A DNA stretch of 64,000 nucleotides from NCBI GenBank assembly GCA_947179155.2, contig OX359276.1:42308192-42372191 (forward strand). Direction: 5' to 3'. Below are positions 10,781 through 22,891 of this stretch, one piece after another (position 1 is the first letter of the stretch; each line of letters begins with the position of its first letter). A program made the position numbers and the translations under genes. This DNA is from Hedera helix. Its lineage: Eukaryota; Streptophyta; Magnoliopsida; Apiales; Araliaceae. The notes under the pieces are model-generated. The model did not search any database, was not told where the DNA came from, and saw only the letters and a program-made list of their open reading frames with translations.

Positions 10781-13700
10781 ATGGCAAGCAACGAGGCAGA
10801 GCACAGAGAAGCGGAAGAGGCCGTGGTCGGAGAAGACGAAGATACCGGTGCACAGGTTGCCCCGATCGTTAGGCTTGAAGAGGTGGCCGTCACTACTGGT
10901 GAAGAAGATGAAGACGCTATCCTCGATCTGTACTTTCTCTTTCTCATCGTATCATTTCCTCTTCGATCTGTTTAATTGAAAAACCAGTGTTTTTAAATTT
11001 TAATTGTTGAATTTCTGTGCAGTAAATCAAAGCTTTATAGATTCGATAAAGATGGAAATCAGTGGAAGGAGAGAGGTGCCGGTACGGTTAAGCTTTTGAA
11101 GCATCAGGAAACTGGAAAAGTTCGTCTCGTTATGCGCCAATCCAAAACTCTTAAGATCTGCGCTAATCATTTCGGTCTGTTCATTTTTTAAATCTATAAT
11201 TTTAATTTTCTTATAGAATAAACGTTGTGAGATCAGATATTAGTGTTTTTATGTTAAGAATTTTTATATTTTGAGATTGCTTTTTTGCAGTTCTTCCAAC
11301 TATGTCTGTTCAGGAACACGCTGGGAATGAGAAGTCTTGTGTTTGGCATGCTACTGATTTTGCTGATGGTGAACTCAAAGATGAACTCTTCTGCATCAGA
11401 TTTGGATCAATTGAGAGTAAGTTTACTTTTTGTTGATGTATTTACTTTTCAAAATTTGAGATGATGTGTCTTATTTATTTTAATTGAGCTGCTTACGTAT
11501 TTGTAAAGTTGCAATTCTGTTTAACCTTCTTATGATAATGGAGTGCATTGCAATTTTTTTGACTTATATGCTGATTTGTTATATGTTAAGCAACTAGTGA
11601 AGAGAAGAATCTGAAACAACATGAAACAAAATTATATGACAACTCTAAGACTGAAATGGAATTTGAGATTTTTTATGATATTGAATCATAAGAATAAAGC
11701 TTGTTTCTTTTATATTTATTACAGAATTGAACGCATTAAGTGTGTTCCATAACATTTAAATGGTATCTCACGTAACATAGTAAGTTAAACATGAAAAAGG
11801 CCTAAATTTAAGTCATAATTTATAACTTATAGGTGTGGGTAATATGAGTAGATAAAATAGATGATGTTCTTGTTTGGGGAAGATGAGGAAGGAGTGGTAT
11901 GGAAGTTGTGACCCTGTGGTTAAGCTTACTCTGCCCCTCATTCTTCATGAAAAATAAATGTAACCTTACCCCCTTAAATATACAAATATACATTAATGAA
12001 TTCAAATTTGATTTCTCCTTTGATAAACTGTCCGTGTTAAAACAAATGTTTCACATGAGGCAAAAAAAATAGTCCTTTTAAAGTAAAAATGGATATACTT
12101 CTACAGTTATTGTTGCTTTCTCTTTTTCAAGGCATGTTATAAAATTTTCTGCCTAAGAAAACACTTTTTGTTATAAAGTTCCAATATTAATCATTTTAAT
12201 GTGTTTGGCTAAAATGTATTTATTTGGAAAAAAGATGTTTATACCATTTTATTATAGCCAATAAATTGGAAATGTTATAATCAAAGGTGAAAATATGTGA
12301 GTCACTTATGGCAGTATACTAGATCATATGAAAAGGTGCTTGTACACCACAGTTTCTTATATTGCCAATGTATTAAAGAAAATCTCCAACCTTTTGCCCC
12401 TCTAATAGAATAGTGCTGGATCGTAGATTCTAGTGTTCGGTTGAATTAATGGCCAGCCTTGTGTAATTTGAATGATTTTGGGTCTTTTTCTATTATCTAA
12501 ATTTATCACTTGGGTTCTTGAAAATTGATCACACAATAAATAAAGAATGGGTGGACTAAAATATACAATTCTGGTTTGTTTGTTGCTGATTATTGGTTAT
12601 ATTTGGGAATTTCTTACTCTTTATGTGTTGGTTTGACTCTGTAATTAAGCGAGGTTTGTATTATCCATGTTTAGCGTGTAGAATCATATAGTGTTCTTTT
12701 TTTACTTTTCTTTGGTGTGTGAAATGTGAATAAGATCACAGTTAGTTGAAACCGATTGAGAATACTTTGGATTTCTTGCACCTTTTTTTATGGGATTGGC
12801 GTTTAATGTCAAAGGGAGAAAACTTGTTGCATTTGGAGCTGTACATTCTTTCCTGTTAGTGACTAGTGATTCTATTCAAAGCTACCATGTTTTTTTTAAA
12901 GTTCCTTTCTTGGGTTTCTGTAAACGGGTCAAAGTTAGCTTATTGTGTGTAGGAAAATCTGATCTCGCTGTAAAATTTATAGTAAGAAAATTAAAACTTG
13001 TCACTTTGATATCATTGTACTTTAATTTTGTAGCAAGTTTACAATCATTCACATGTTGAAAAACATTGTCCCTTATCAATATTAACGCATATAATGTTAT
13101 TTTGTTAAACAAAGAAAAATAGAAGGGCAGAAGCGTGAACTTCTTACTTTTATTTCTATTGATCTTGCTGGACAAAACTAGCAAAACTTTTTTCTTTTTT
13201 TTTCTTCATAATTTTGGTATTTAATTTTACTAATCCATCAAATGAGCATCTCAATATCGCTCAATGCAGCAGTGCAGCATGCTAAGATTTAATTGATGCC
13301 ATCATAGTATCCATCAAATGAAAATTTAATCTTAATCCATTAAGTATGTGACGGAAATATACCTTTGTTTTGAATAGCACACCCCCTACTTCTCCCTTTC
13401 ACCCAAATACCATAATTGTGTACCATAGTGGCATTTAAATTGCTCAAGCCACGGCAGCCAAACTAGTGAGCTTCCTAAGAATACCATTTGATTGAAAGGA
13501 AACTGTAGCCCCCCTGTCCTGAGCTAATTATTTAGATATTAAAGGTGGTGTTTTGTTGATGTGATTTTAATTAAAATGTGTTGTACTTTGTGCACATAGT
13601 AACAGGTTCAATTAAATGTTTTGTGTCAATTTGTGATGGTGCTAATTTGTTAGTTATGAGAAAAAAACATGTGCTTTTGCTATGATCTCAAACTCTAGTT

Positions 13701-14280
13701 TTCCAAGGAGTCCTGATTAATTATTGGTGAATACTGTTGTAAGAGACGAGGTATTAATTGCTTGGGAAATTTGTATTGATTGAAATATCCTAATCAAGTT
13801 GTGTACACTGAAGAATCATTGGTTAGTGTTGCATTTTTATTCAATATTGCTTGTTATTTTTGTCTCGTGCTAACATGGGCTCTCATTGTTAGCTTATTTG
13901 TATTTTTTCAAATGTTGCCATAGATCGTTTTAGATTTTTTTTCCCAACATGCTACGTTGATAGCCTTGTAATTGTTTCAATGATTTACACGTTGAAGATG
14001 CACAGATATATTACTATATAGGAACATTTTTTATTTACGGTGGCTGTCCTTTTCAGATTGCAAGAGCTTTATGGAAACTTTCCATGAGGTTGCTGAATCC
14101 CAAGTGAAGAAAGATGAAAACGAGGGCACGACTGCTGCTGCTGAGCTGCTTGACAAGTTGAGTGTTGAAGATAAGAAAGAGGAAAAGAAAGCAGAGGAAG
14201 AGGCCCCTGCGGCAGCCAAGGAGGAGAAGGAATCTGATAAGGAGCCTGAAAAGGCATCAGATTCAAAGAAGGACGAGTGA
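10781..14280 (+). CDS. RANBP1: Ran-binding protein 1 (RanBP1)
   Basis: Predicted 216 aa from four exons: 10781-10929, 11023-11174, 11291-11416 and 14057-14280, all with GT-AG introns and consistent phase. RanBP1 binds Ran-GTP in the cytoplasm and assists RanGAP in GTP hydrolysis, which releases cargo after nuclear export. The Ran-binding domain spans about residues 35-165, with YRFDKDGNQWKERG, GTVKLLKH, RLVMRQ and CANHFVLP in the order usual for the family. The acidic N-terminus and the Lys/Glu/Ala-rich C-terminal tail (about 160-216, ending SDSKKDE) match the length and shape of plant RanBP1 proteins. The start is the first ATG of exon 1 in frame with the domain (MASNEAEHRE); an upstream in-frame ATG at 10754 is less likely. 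Intron 3 is unusually long (2,640 bases) and contains no recognised gene. Confidence 0.93.
11417..14056 (+). other. Long third intron of RanBP1
   Basis: It runs from GTAAGT to TTTTCAG. It is AT-rich with no domain, LTR or clear inverted-repeat element. Reading frames inside it (for example 12790-13059) are not recognised. Confidence 0.7.
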
Positions 14281-15123
14281 CCTGGTTCCTCGTCTTAGGA
14301 GGATGTCTGCCATATTACGGTTTTATCCTTATAGTTTGACGAGTTTGAAGCTTATACCTCAATTGCTCCCTCTAGCATGTTCAGTCTGGTAAGTTGCAAA
14401 TGAGTTGAAATTAATGGGTAGGAAATGTTTTGGTCAATTTCATTTGGTCTAAACTTGGGGTCCGGCATTCATTCATGTCCAAGGGTTTATGTTATTGTGA
14501 GAGTCGATTTTGTGTGTGGGTCTAACTAGGGTTCAAGGTCCTGGTGTAAGTTTGCTTGTCGAGCAATGATACTTTGAGTAAAGAAGTTCATGCTGCAGCA
14601 GAGCTTTTGTTTGGGATATAATTCTTGAATTGTGATTATTATTTTTACTTATGGTTTACATATATAATCAATGGCCAAGTTATTTATGGGCTTTGAAACC
14701 CTAAATTTGATATAACAAAAGATGATCAAGCGCTGTTATCTTTATTATTAGCTGGTACTTGTGATTTCTGGTAGTGCATATAGTACAAATGGATGTTTGA
14801 AGGCGCTTGTCTCTGAATTAATTCTTGCTGCTTTAGGTTAACTCCTGGCCGTTAATCAATAGTCCCACAAATTCATTAAATTAAGGGTCGGGTGAAGCTG
14901 TTTCTGAAGCAGATTGTGATGACTCTCTTACAAGACATGGAAGTTTTGTGAAAGTGATTGGGGTTGCATGACAAGAAATTTACCTTCATATGATAACTTT
15001 GCGTCTGCTGTATTCAAAACAGGTGATGAGGAGTTGAGATGCTGAATGCATACATACATCAATAGAAAGTTGAATGGAAATTTAAGCAAACAAAAGATAT
15101 ATACTTGTGTGTGCGCACAAATA

Positions 15124-15126
<3 letters not shown>

Positions 15127-15198
<72 letters not shown>
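15127..15198. repeat. Compound (TA)n(GA)n microsatellite
   Basis: About 39 bases of TA are followed by about 33 bases of GA. It borders the left arm of the inverted-repeat element at 15206-15934. Confidence 0.9.
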
Positions 15199-15204
<6 letters not shown>

Positions 15205-15205
15205 G

Positions 15206-15934
15206 GTAGTAATCCATAGCTATGGATACTATTTCACTAAAACATTCGGCAAATAATATGATGGTCTAAAAAAAATTGTTGTTAGTGATTTATATTTTTT
15301 GGCCCAAATGCTATTTTTAGTAGAGGTCAGGCAGATAACGTGCGGTTAGAGAAAATGACAATTTTGTTTTGTTTTTTTTTTCATGAATTCAAATTTGAAG
15401 AAGATAGTTTAACCATTTTTCCGGTTTGTCGATAAGGACTTCTGGCTTAATGCTCTCAAAAATCCGAGTAGCTATGGTATCCATATCACTAATTGATCAT
15501 TTCTAAGTATAGAGAAATACTTCAGTCTTCATTTCATTGTCAAATCTTTAATTAAGAAGGCAACGACCGGATCAAAATCAATATTCACACGACGGGAAAA
15601 AAAATACAAAGAGACAATGGGTTGTGGTATTTTTATCCATCAAACTTCAAGATTGCCTTGTTTGGAAAGGGAGGAAGCAGTGTTTGATTTGAGAATATCG
15701 ATCTGTTTTAAGTTGGAGAGATATGCTATTTGATTTGGGAATATCAATCTATTCTAAGTTAAACTATCTTCTTCAAATTTGAATTTATGGAAGAAAAAAA
15801 ATCAAAACAAAGTCATTTTGATTTTGGTCCAGCTAGTAGCGTCCAGGGAAAACGACGTTATTTTACTTTTTTTTAGACCGTTAGATCATTTGTTGAAATA
15901 GTGTTCATAGCAAATATTTGTTATGAATCACTAC
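15206..15934. mobile_element. Inverted-repeat element flanked by microsatellites, MITE/Micron-like
   Basis: The left arm (about 15206-15413) and right arm (about 15758-15934) are imperfect reverse complements. Shared blocks include GTAGT.ATCCATA, ACTATTTCA..AAA, GGTCTAAAAAAAA and CAAATTTGAAGAAGATAGTTT (15390-15410 and its reverse complement near 15761-15781). The outer ends abut (TA)n(GA)n on the left and (TA)n on the right (15936-15969). The centre has a 47-base direct duplication (near 15681 and 15728). No protein is encoded. Superfamily is unknown because the duplication, if any, is hidden in the TA repeats. Confidence 0.6.
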
Positions 15935-15935
15935 T

Positions 15936-15969
<34 letters not shown>

Positions 15970-15970
<1 letters not shown>

Positions 15971-17500
15971 AAGCATTTTTTGAAAATTTACTAAACAAGA
16001 CTGTTTGGTTTGAAAAAGTATTGGCAAGGAGAGTTGTCTTTGTCATGCACGCTCTTTCCCCTGCCCTATGTCTGGGTAGGCTTCTCTATTAATTATTATC
16101 TTAGTTGGTCATAGATTTGATTGCCTTAAAATGATGGAGGATAAAAGTGACCTCTATTTCCAAAGTTCTCAATGGGGGCTCACTAAACTAGAATTCTTAA
16201 CAAAAAAATTAATTGCGGGCAAGATAGGAGAGTCAACTAGATTTTGTTGACCACATAAGTGATCTGTAGGCCTCATAATGAAAATTCAAATGATTTAGAC
16301 ACACAACTTGCCCTTCGGTTACGGCATATGCCATATGAATGAAATTCTCACCAAGTTTCTTCTCTCCGTCAACAATAAATAAATTAGGACCCAACATAGC
16401 CTCCCCTTCTTCCCAATGTGTCTGCCTGCCTGCCCACTTCTTCTCAGTCCATTATCCTCCAAGCTTCAATTCCCTCACAATTAGGCAAATGAATTAAAAT
16501 AAAAAAGATGACCATGGACCCACCCTCTTAAGAGAAAAGCTGAAATGAAGAAGTACGTTCCTCCTACTACTATGACAATGCCAGCTACTGCTACAAATTA
16601 AAGCACTTTCTTCACCTTGCAAAATGGGGGAAGGAATTTTATCTTTACGCTTTCAAAGATAATTTTCTAAATTTCATTAGCCTAATAATTCAACCAACCG
16701 ATAAAACAAACATACAATCACAGAAAGAAATGAGAAAAAAGGTGGTTAAAAGAGAGAAATTAGCTAAATAATTAGATGAAAAACTCTACTTAGTATGCAG
16801 ATTGTACTCCACTCACAGTTATGAAAGTGAATGCAGGAGGATTCATTCGGGTAGGCTGTGATACTCGAAGGCTTTTCCTTTTTCTTTATATTTCCACTGT
16901 CAGCATCTACCACACCTTTTTTCCCTATGTCCTTCTTTTCTACTACTATTATTGCTTCACAAGCAAAGAATAAGAACTACTACACCTTTTAGTACATTAG
17001 AATTCTACCATCTAGAGACTCATATTCTAAGCACGAATGAAGGGGGGGGGGGGGGGGGGGGGGGAAAGGGTCTGATTTTGAAATCTTTCACATCTATGAT
17101 TCCATAATGAAAACTAAAGAATAATGTATGCTCGAGCAAGTAGATTATATTTGATAATAACTCTTAACAGCTGCCACAATAATAATTAATAAAAGTGATG
17201 TGTGTTTAAATTTGTGGGGTGAATTGAAATTAATGGCACCTAACAGTACATGACTAGTTTGGGACAGACAGCTACACACAGACAAAGCTCTACGACAGGA
17301 AGCTCAAGAAACACATAAAACAACCTACACATAAAAAAGGTGGTTAAAATGAAAATTAACAATCCAGCAAACCAAGAGTTTAAAATGTCCAAAACACCCC
17401 CCATCTTTAGAAGCACACCCTAAACCCACATTACTACCATTGGAAGAGATCAAGGGGCAAATGTTGTAGTACTATATTTCTGGCTTAGGTGAGAATACCT
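15970..17500. other. Intergenic, upstream of the CHUP1-like gene
   Basis: No gene is recognised. The notable item is an uninterrupted run of 23 G at 17042-17064. Confidence 0.5.
17042..17064 (+). repeat. Homopolymer run of 23 G
   Basis: The plus strand reads A, 23 G, then AAAGGG, about 545 bases upstream of the next ATG. Such a run can form G-quadruplex structure and is also a typical place for sequencing length errors. Confidence 0.9.
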
Positions 17501-17607
17501 CATTTCAGAAGTAATCTCATGCATAAAAGAGAAAGCAGACCAACTCAACTCAAAACTCTCTCCTCCCCCTTTGTCCTCCATCGGCCAGAAAGTAACAGAA
17601 GAAGAAA

Positions 17608-20602
17608 ATGCCGATTAACCGCGAAGAAGAATCCTTGAGGTCCATATTCCTCAAGAAAGAATTTGAAGCTTCTCTGGTAAGGATCCGTTCGTTGGAGAAT
17701 GAAAATCAAGAACTAAAACAAGAAGTAGCCCGTCTAAAAGTACAAGTGAATTCACTCAAAGCACATGATGCTGAGAGGAAATCCGTGCTCTGGAAGAAGT
17801 TGCAGTACTCACTGGATAGCAAAATTTCAGAAAAATCTCAACAAAAGCCGATTCTAGTTGAAATACCAGAAAAAAGTCCAAAGGACGATCTCACAGAAGC
17901 TCCGGTCAAGAAGGAAAGACCGACAAGAGTACCAACACCACCACCTCCACGGCCTTCTCCCTCTTCACTTAAAGAAGTAAATGGGAATAAAGTGCAATTA
18001 GCGCCACCACCTCCTCCTCCACCGCCATCAAAAACATTGGTTGGATCAAAAGCAGTGCGCCGAGTGCCAGAGGTGACGGAGTTCTATCGTTCACTTACGA
18101 GAAGAGATTCTCAAAGTGATAACAAAAACAATCCTATGGGGCTTCTGCAGGTAGCAAATTCTAGGAATATGATCGGAGAAATCGAGAACAGATCGACTTA
18201 TCTTACAGCTGTAAGTAACCATACAACTTACTATACAGTCTACACATATACTACTCCACTGTTCCATAAAATGAGTCTCATTTGTTCCAAATAAGGAGTC
18301 TCATTTCTTTTGATAGTTGTATAAAATGACAAATGTCCTCAAATTTACTATCACAAGTCCAAATCATACCATCCCCTAAGTTTGTAGGGGTAAACATGGA
18401 ACTATAACTTATCCTTAAATTTTGTAAATGGAACTCATATTGTGGAACGGATGGAGTATTTGTCGAAAAGCATACAATGTACAAATAATGTATGCATCTT
18501 TATAAACAGATAAAATCGGATGTGGAAACACAAGGAGGACTTATTAATAAGTTAACAAGGGAGGTTGAGACTGCAGCATTTACAAAGATCTCAGATGTGG
18601 AGGCATTTGTGAAATGGCTGGATGAAGAACTTTCCAGCCTGGTTGATGAAAGGGCTGTGCTGAAACACTTCCCGCAGTGGCCCGAGAGAAAAGCTGATGC
18701 ATTACGGGAAGCCGCTTTCAGCTACCGAGACCTGAAGAACCTACAAACTGAAGTTTCATCATTTAAAAGCAATCCAAAACAGCCATTGACTCAATCCCTA
18801 AAGAGGATACAAACATTACAAGACAGGCGAGCATGTATACACTAACATACTTTTTATTTAATTTCATTTAAGTTTCGAAATTTTTAACCAGATCAAATTC
18901 TGTTTGGTGCAGAGTGGAACAAAGTGTTAGCAACATTGAAAGGGTAAGAGATGGAACAAGCAAGAGATACAAAGAATTCCATATCCCCTGGGAATGGATG
19001 CTGGACAGTGGAGTAATTGGACAGGTAGGTGGAACACTTCTGATCTTTACCTAAAAGGCTAAAATTAAAAGCACGTGGAGTAAAACTGATAACAACATTT
19101 CACCAAAAATTGATGAAACCTGATGATGTTTGAAAATGTATAAAGATACTTGCTATATGTATCATATTAATATTTCCAGAGTCTGATATGCATTCAAACT
19201 TTATTAAATTATCCCCATCCTTAAAAAGAAGGAATTATCTCCATTTCTTTAGTTCCAATAACTTGTTTCAAAAAATTTAAGCTACTTATATTGTCTTCTA
19301 CATGCTCCTCCCAAAGAATTAGCATACATCATTCTTAACAACCCTGTTGGTGAGAAACAAATATTCAGTTGTATTCTTTTCTTGTCTTCCACTAAATATT
19401 TGATATATAAATGATATAAAGAAATGATACACTATTGACCATAGTGACACTCATGAGCCATTGACATTGTAAGCGCCTAGGTACAATGCGCACCTCCTTG
19501 GCTTTGCCTGTTCAACAAGTACACCTGGTTGAAGTGATTTTTTTTTTTGGGGGGGGGTTAGGGGAAAATGAACTGGGGTAATTCTGGACCGTCAAAGCTA
19601 AGTACTTCGGCCTGTAAAAAGTAGCTCTGGTGCACCATATTATGGCCATGAGTCGGCCACCAAAAAGAAAGAAGCCACGGACAGAAAATGAAGAGACTAG
19701 GATAATAAAGCCTCCAACCTTGAGATATGATTTTTAATCCATTATGTTTCATTCTTCCTCTGTTTTCTCCCTTGGTCTTTCTTTGCCTACTCCTACTCTG
19801 TTTTTCTTCTTTTCTCCCTTTTTCTCATTCTCTGCTATTCTTCTTACTACTCCCGCTCATATTCTCCTTCTTTTACTGTTTACCTTTTTCTTTTTTTCTA
19901 CAAAATTGGGTAATCTGCATAATCACTTAATTTACTTTTTAGTTATATACGATAACTTACGAATTTAATTAATTAATTATGAGGATTATAGCTTCTGGAT
20001 TGAGTTTTATAGGTTCTAAATTCTGCATTATAGCCACCCTACATACAAATATACGTGTGTGTATGTATTGGATTCATACAACTATATATATAAGTATTGG
20101 ATTTTTGTGGAGTTTTACTAGTAGCATGTACTCGCTATATCCCTGAGATAACTTCGCACCTTTGTTCGATTGTTGCCTTCAAATAACAAAGCTAACAAGC
20201 TTTTTTGATGCAGTAATTTTCTCTTGGGTAGCACACTACAATTAATTGGTCATTTTTAATTTTTGGAAAAAATAATTCGGGGAAATTTATGAGAAGGCTT
20301 TTGTTATATTGTTAACAGGTGAAATTAAGTTCACTTATGTTGGCGAAGGAATATATGAAAAGGATATCTAAAGAACTGCATTGTAGTGAACCCACACAAG
20401 ATGATGATCTCTTGATTCAAGGTGTTAGATTTGCTTTTCGAATACATCAGGTAAAACATAACTGCCCACAATAATATTTTCTTCCCTTCAACATAGCTTA
20501 TTAACCAGAATCCCTTTCCAGTTTGCAGGTGGTTTTGATGCAGACACTGTGCATGCATTTGAAGAACTAAGGAAGATAGGAATTAAGTGTCACAAGTATT
20601 AA
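17608..20602 (+). CDS. CHUP1-like coiled-coil, proline-rich protein
   Basis: Predicted 414 aa from five exons: 17608-18210, 18510-18826, 18913-19024, 20319-20450 and 20522-20602. CHUP1 places chloroplasts along actin; short CHUP1-like relatives share its C-terminal domain but usually lack the outer-envelope anchor. Visible here are an N-terminal coiled coil (about 12-60, Leu-rich heptads), a proline-rich stretch with an eight-proline run (about 112-147), then the conserved CHUP1 C-terminal block: VTEFYRSLTRRDS, INKLTREVETAAF, DVEAFVKWLDEELSSLVDERAVLKHFPQWPERKADALREAAFSYRDLK (in part), RYKEFHIPWEWMLDSGVIG, AKEYMKRISKEL and a final FAGGFDADTVHAFEELRK. The N-terminus has no transmembrane segment, so this is not CHUP1 itself. 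Exon 2 must end in a GC donor (AG|GCGAGC at 18826/18827) to give the conserved DR-VEQSV junction. Function in this plant is inferred. Confidence 0.9.
18254..18456. mobile_element. Stowaway-like MITE in intron 1 of the CHUP1-like gene
   Basis: Ends are TA|CTCCACTGTTCCATAAAATGAG on the left and, from the right, TA|CTCCATCCGTTCCACAATATGAG. The TA dinucleotides (18252-18253 and 18457-18458) fit the target duplication of Tc1/mariner-type Stowaway MITEs, whose ends are typically CTCCCTCCGTCCC. Length is 203 bp, with no coding capacity. Confidence 0.75.
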
Positions 20603-21290
20603 CAAGCAGTTAAATTAAGGCTGTTACAACCAGCTCATTATATATAGTTTGTAAATGCACTCATCAGGCAAGCGTTTCAGACAAGTGACATCTGTGATCT
20701 GTTAAAAACTTAAAGCTCGACATCAAGGCACTACCACAAGTCAAGGCACACTACACCTGCCAACTCGTAGCCTTAATGCCTCAATGGGTATCCACCGATC
20801 TATAACAAGCTCATTTCTCCAGTGACCTTAGCTAAGTGACTTGAGCCGAATAGATCATTAAGGTAATCACTTCATGTTCAACAATGTTTGCAGACATACA
20901 TTAGAATTATAAACAACAAAACCAGGTTATATAGGAATGCCTGTGAGGTGCAGATGAGGGGAATTTTACTTCCTAACATTGAACCATTGTTTGAATGCTG
21001 TGCCATAGCATGCTCCTGGAAATATTTTGACATTTCAAAACTATTACTATGATAGGTCAAGGAAAGGTAGCTTGTACTTTACAGCCCATAGATTTCAGAA
21101 ATATGAACAAGAGAAGAATGAAAAAAGTATAATCAATAGAACTCTACTTAAGTCGACTTGCCATATAGCCGCCAACTCTAAATTACACTCGGTTCACACA
21201 TTTGGAATTCCATCAATTCCAAATCTAAATTACTTTAGGTGCGCACATTGGAATTCAAGAAATTCCCTCAATTCCAACGTGTAATTAATA
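20603..21290. other. 3' flank of the CHUP1-like gene
   Basis: No further gene is recognised. Two similar blocks with GGAATTC..TCAATTCCAA words lie near 21200-21280 (a short local repeat). Confidence 0.4.
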
Positions 21291-21399
21291 ACAATATTAA
21301 ATAACATACTCCCTTGCATATATGCTTGCAAAATGCATCAGAGTAGAAAACCTAATTTCAAGGGAATGAACAAGAGACAATGCATCTCTAATAGTTCCA

Positions 21400-21990
21400 C
21401 TACACATGCTTGAACCATGACTCTCAACTTGGAATATTTTTAAAAAATGGATGACTACTGTTAACGCCTTAATTCGTCTCACCTTTTCTTTATCAATGAG
21501 GCCCGAAACAAAGGGCGTTATCAATGGAGTGTCTGAATAGTGCTGGAATAAAATGATATTTAAACATAAACAGTCACGACACAATGATTTATGTGGAAAC
21601 CCAGAACGGGGAAAACCACGGGTGTTGCTCAAGAACCTCTTAGAAAATTATTGTCTGTCTGACATAAAAAATGCTCTCTGAAAACATAATAAAACCCAAA
21701 CATATATTCGGAGGTTGTTCGAATATATTCATCTCTGCATGGCTAAGCGTCCCATCGCTCCCTCGTAAATAGAAAAGTGATGTCATTACCCACTCAATTC
21801 CTGCGGTCCAATGAGGTGACAAGAGGAGGAGCGATTGCGCATGGGCCAGGCCTGCCGGTTCATGTGTAAAAGCTGACCGGCCCAACCACCGTAAGGAGTG
21901 ACCCGGAGTCCAGAGTAAGAAAGGTCTGGCCCAATAACTCTCATCCTAACAACTACATATACATCTTCATCTGTAATTAAAGAGTGCAAT
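21400..21990 (-). mobile_element. LTR-retrotransposon remnant
   Basis: On the minus strand the sequence has GTGGTTTTCCCCGTTCTGGG followed by TTTCCACATAAATCATTGTG (21570-21622). This resembles the R/U5 region of many plant LTRs, where a TTTTCCCC..TGGGTTTCCACGTAAATC block is common. The local base composition is more GC-rich than the flanks. Neither ends nor a duplication could be defined, so this is a fragment and the class is uncertain. Confidence 0.35.
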
Positions 21991-22528
21991 ATTCATGTGC
22001 TAACACAAGGGACCTTCGTGTTACGGCATCATTAAAATCATTGTGGAAGTAGTTCATGCTATCTTTCAAAAGACCTGGTGGAACGGCCATTTAGTGAAAT
22101 ATTGGATTTCCTTCGTACTTTGGAAGCTCATTGCAAGGTAGTCACTATAATCGTCTGTAAGCAACCTTTGCTAGAAGTCTAACAACTTTACTTTCAATTC
22201 TAACATTTATTTTGTTTTGTGTTTGAGCAATGAATAATGCCATTATCCACCAATCACCATCCATTCAAAGTACACCAAAAAATAATAGTTCTTTCTGTTT
22301 CCAGATATATCCCGTTTATGCAGTGTAAATGATAACATGTGGAGAAGCACTTCATTCAATCAAAAGCAGGACACACATTCACACACAAAATGTAGATAAG
22401 CACTTCATTCAATCAAATGCAGGATATCTAAGTAGAACTAATAAAGTCGAGATCAACTTTCAACTAATACCATCCAAAAAACTTCATTAGAATTGAAGAT
22501 ACACTACCATCAAACTATTATCCAGAAA

Positions 22529-22891
22529 ATGAAGTTGATGGGGGTGTACATAGGCTTCTTCATCTTTACCATAATACTTATACAAAGCCCCGAAACATCA
22601 GATGGTGCAGCAACTATAGCTGCAGTAGGGAATCTAATCAACACTAACAACATCCAGCAAATAACAATTACCGTAAAAACATCCAGTCAATGCCGATTAT
22701 CCGAAAAAATCCAGCAAATGGGGAAAGAGTATTACTGGCATCAGAAATATATTTATAAAATTAAAAAAAGATTAACAAAAAAAAGAGTTTCATATAATTT
22801 GGCCATTAACAACCCAAAAAAATCACAAATTATCGCAAAATTGCTGTCACAAAGACTGTTCATCATCATTGTTACTTCAACCAACCATTAA
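22529..22891 (+). CDS. Possible small secreted orphan protein
   Basis: An open frame of 120 codons starts at an ATG (22529). It opens with a signal-peptide-like stretch (MKLMGVYIGFFIFTIILIQS, then PETSDGA), continues through a Thr/Asn-rich part and ends Lys-rich. It has one cysteine and no motif I recognise; it is not a defensin, RALF or S1-type self-incompatibility protein. In this AT-rich setting a chance frame is the likelier reading. An ATG 36 bases upstream is also in frame. Confidence 0.2.
   Translation: MKLMGVYIGFFIFTIILIQSPETSDGAATIAAVGNLINTNNIQQITITVKTSSQCRLSEKIQQMGKEYYWHQKYIYKIKKRLTKKRVSYNLAINNPKKSQIIAKLLSQRLFIIIVTSTNH

Noticed and set aside
14031..14392. Overlapping frames on both strands around the last RanBP1 exon
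   Set aside because: Shadows of the Glu/Lys/Ala-rich RanBP1 tail.
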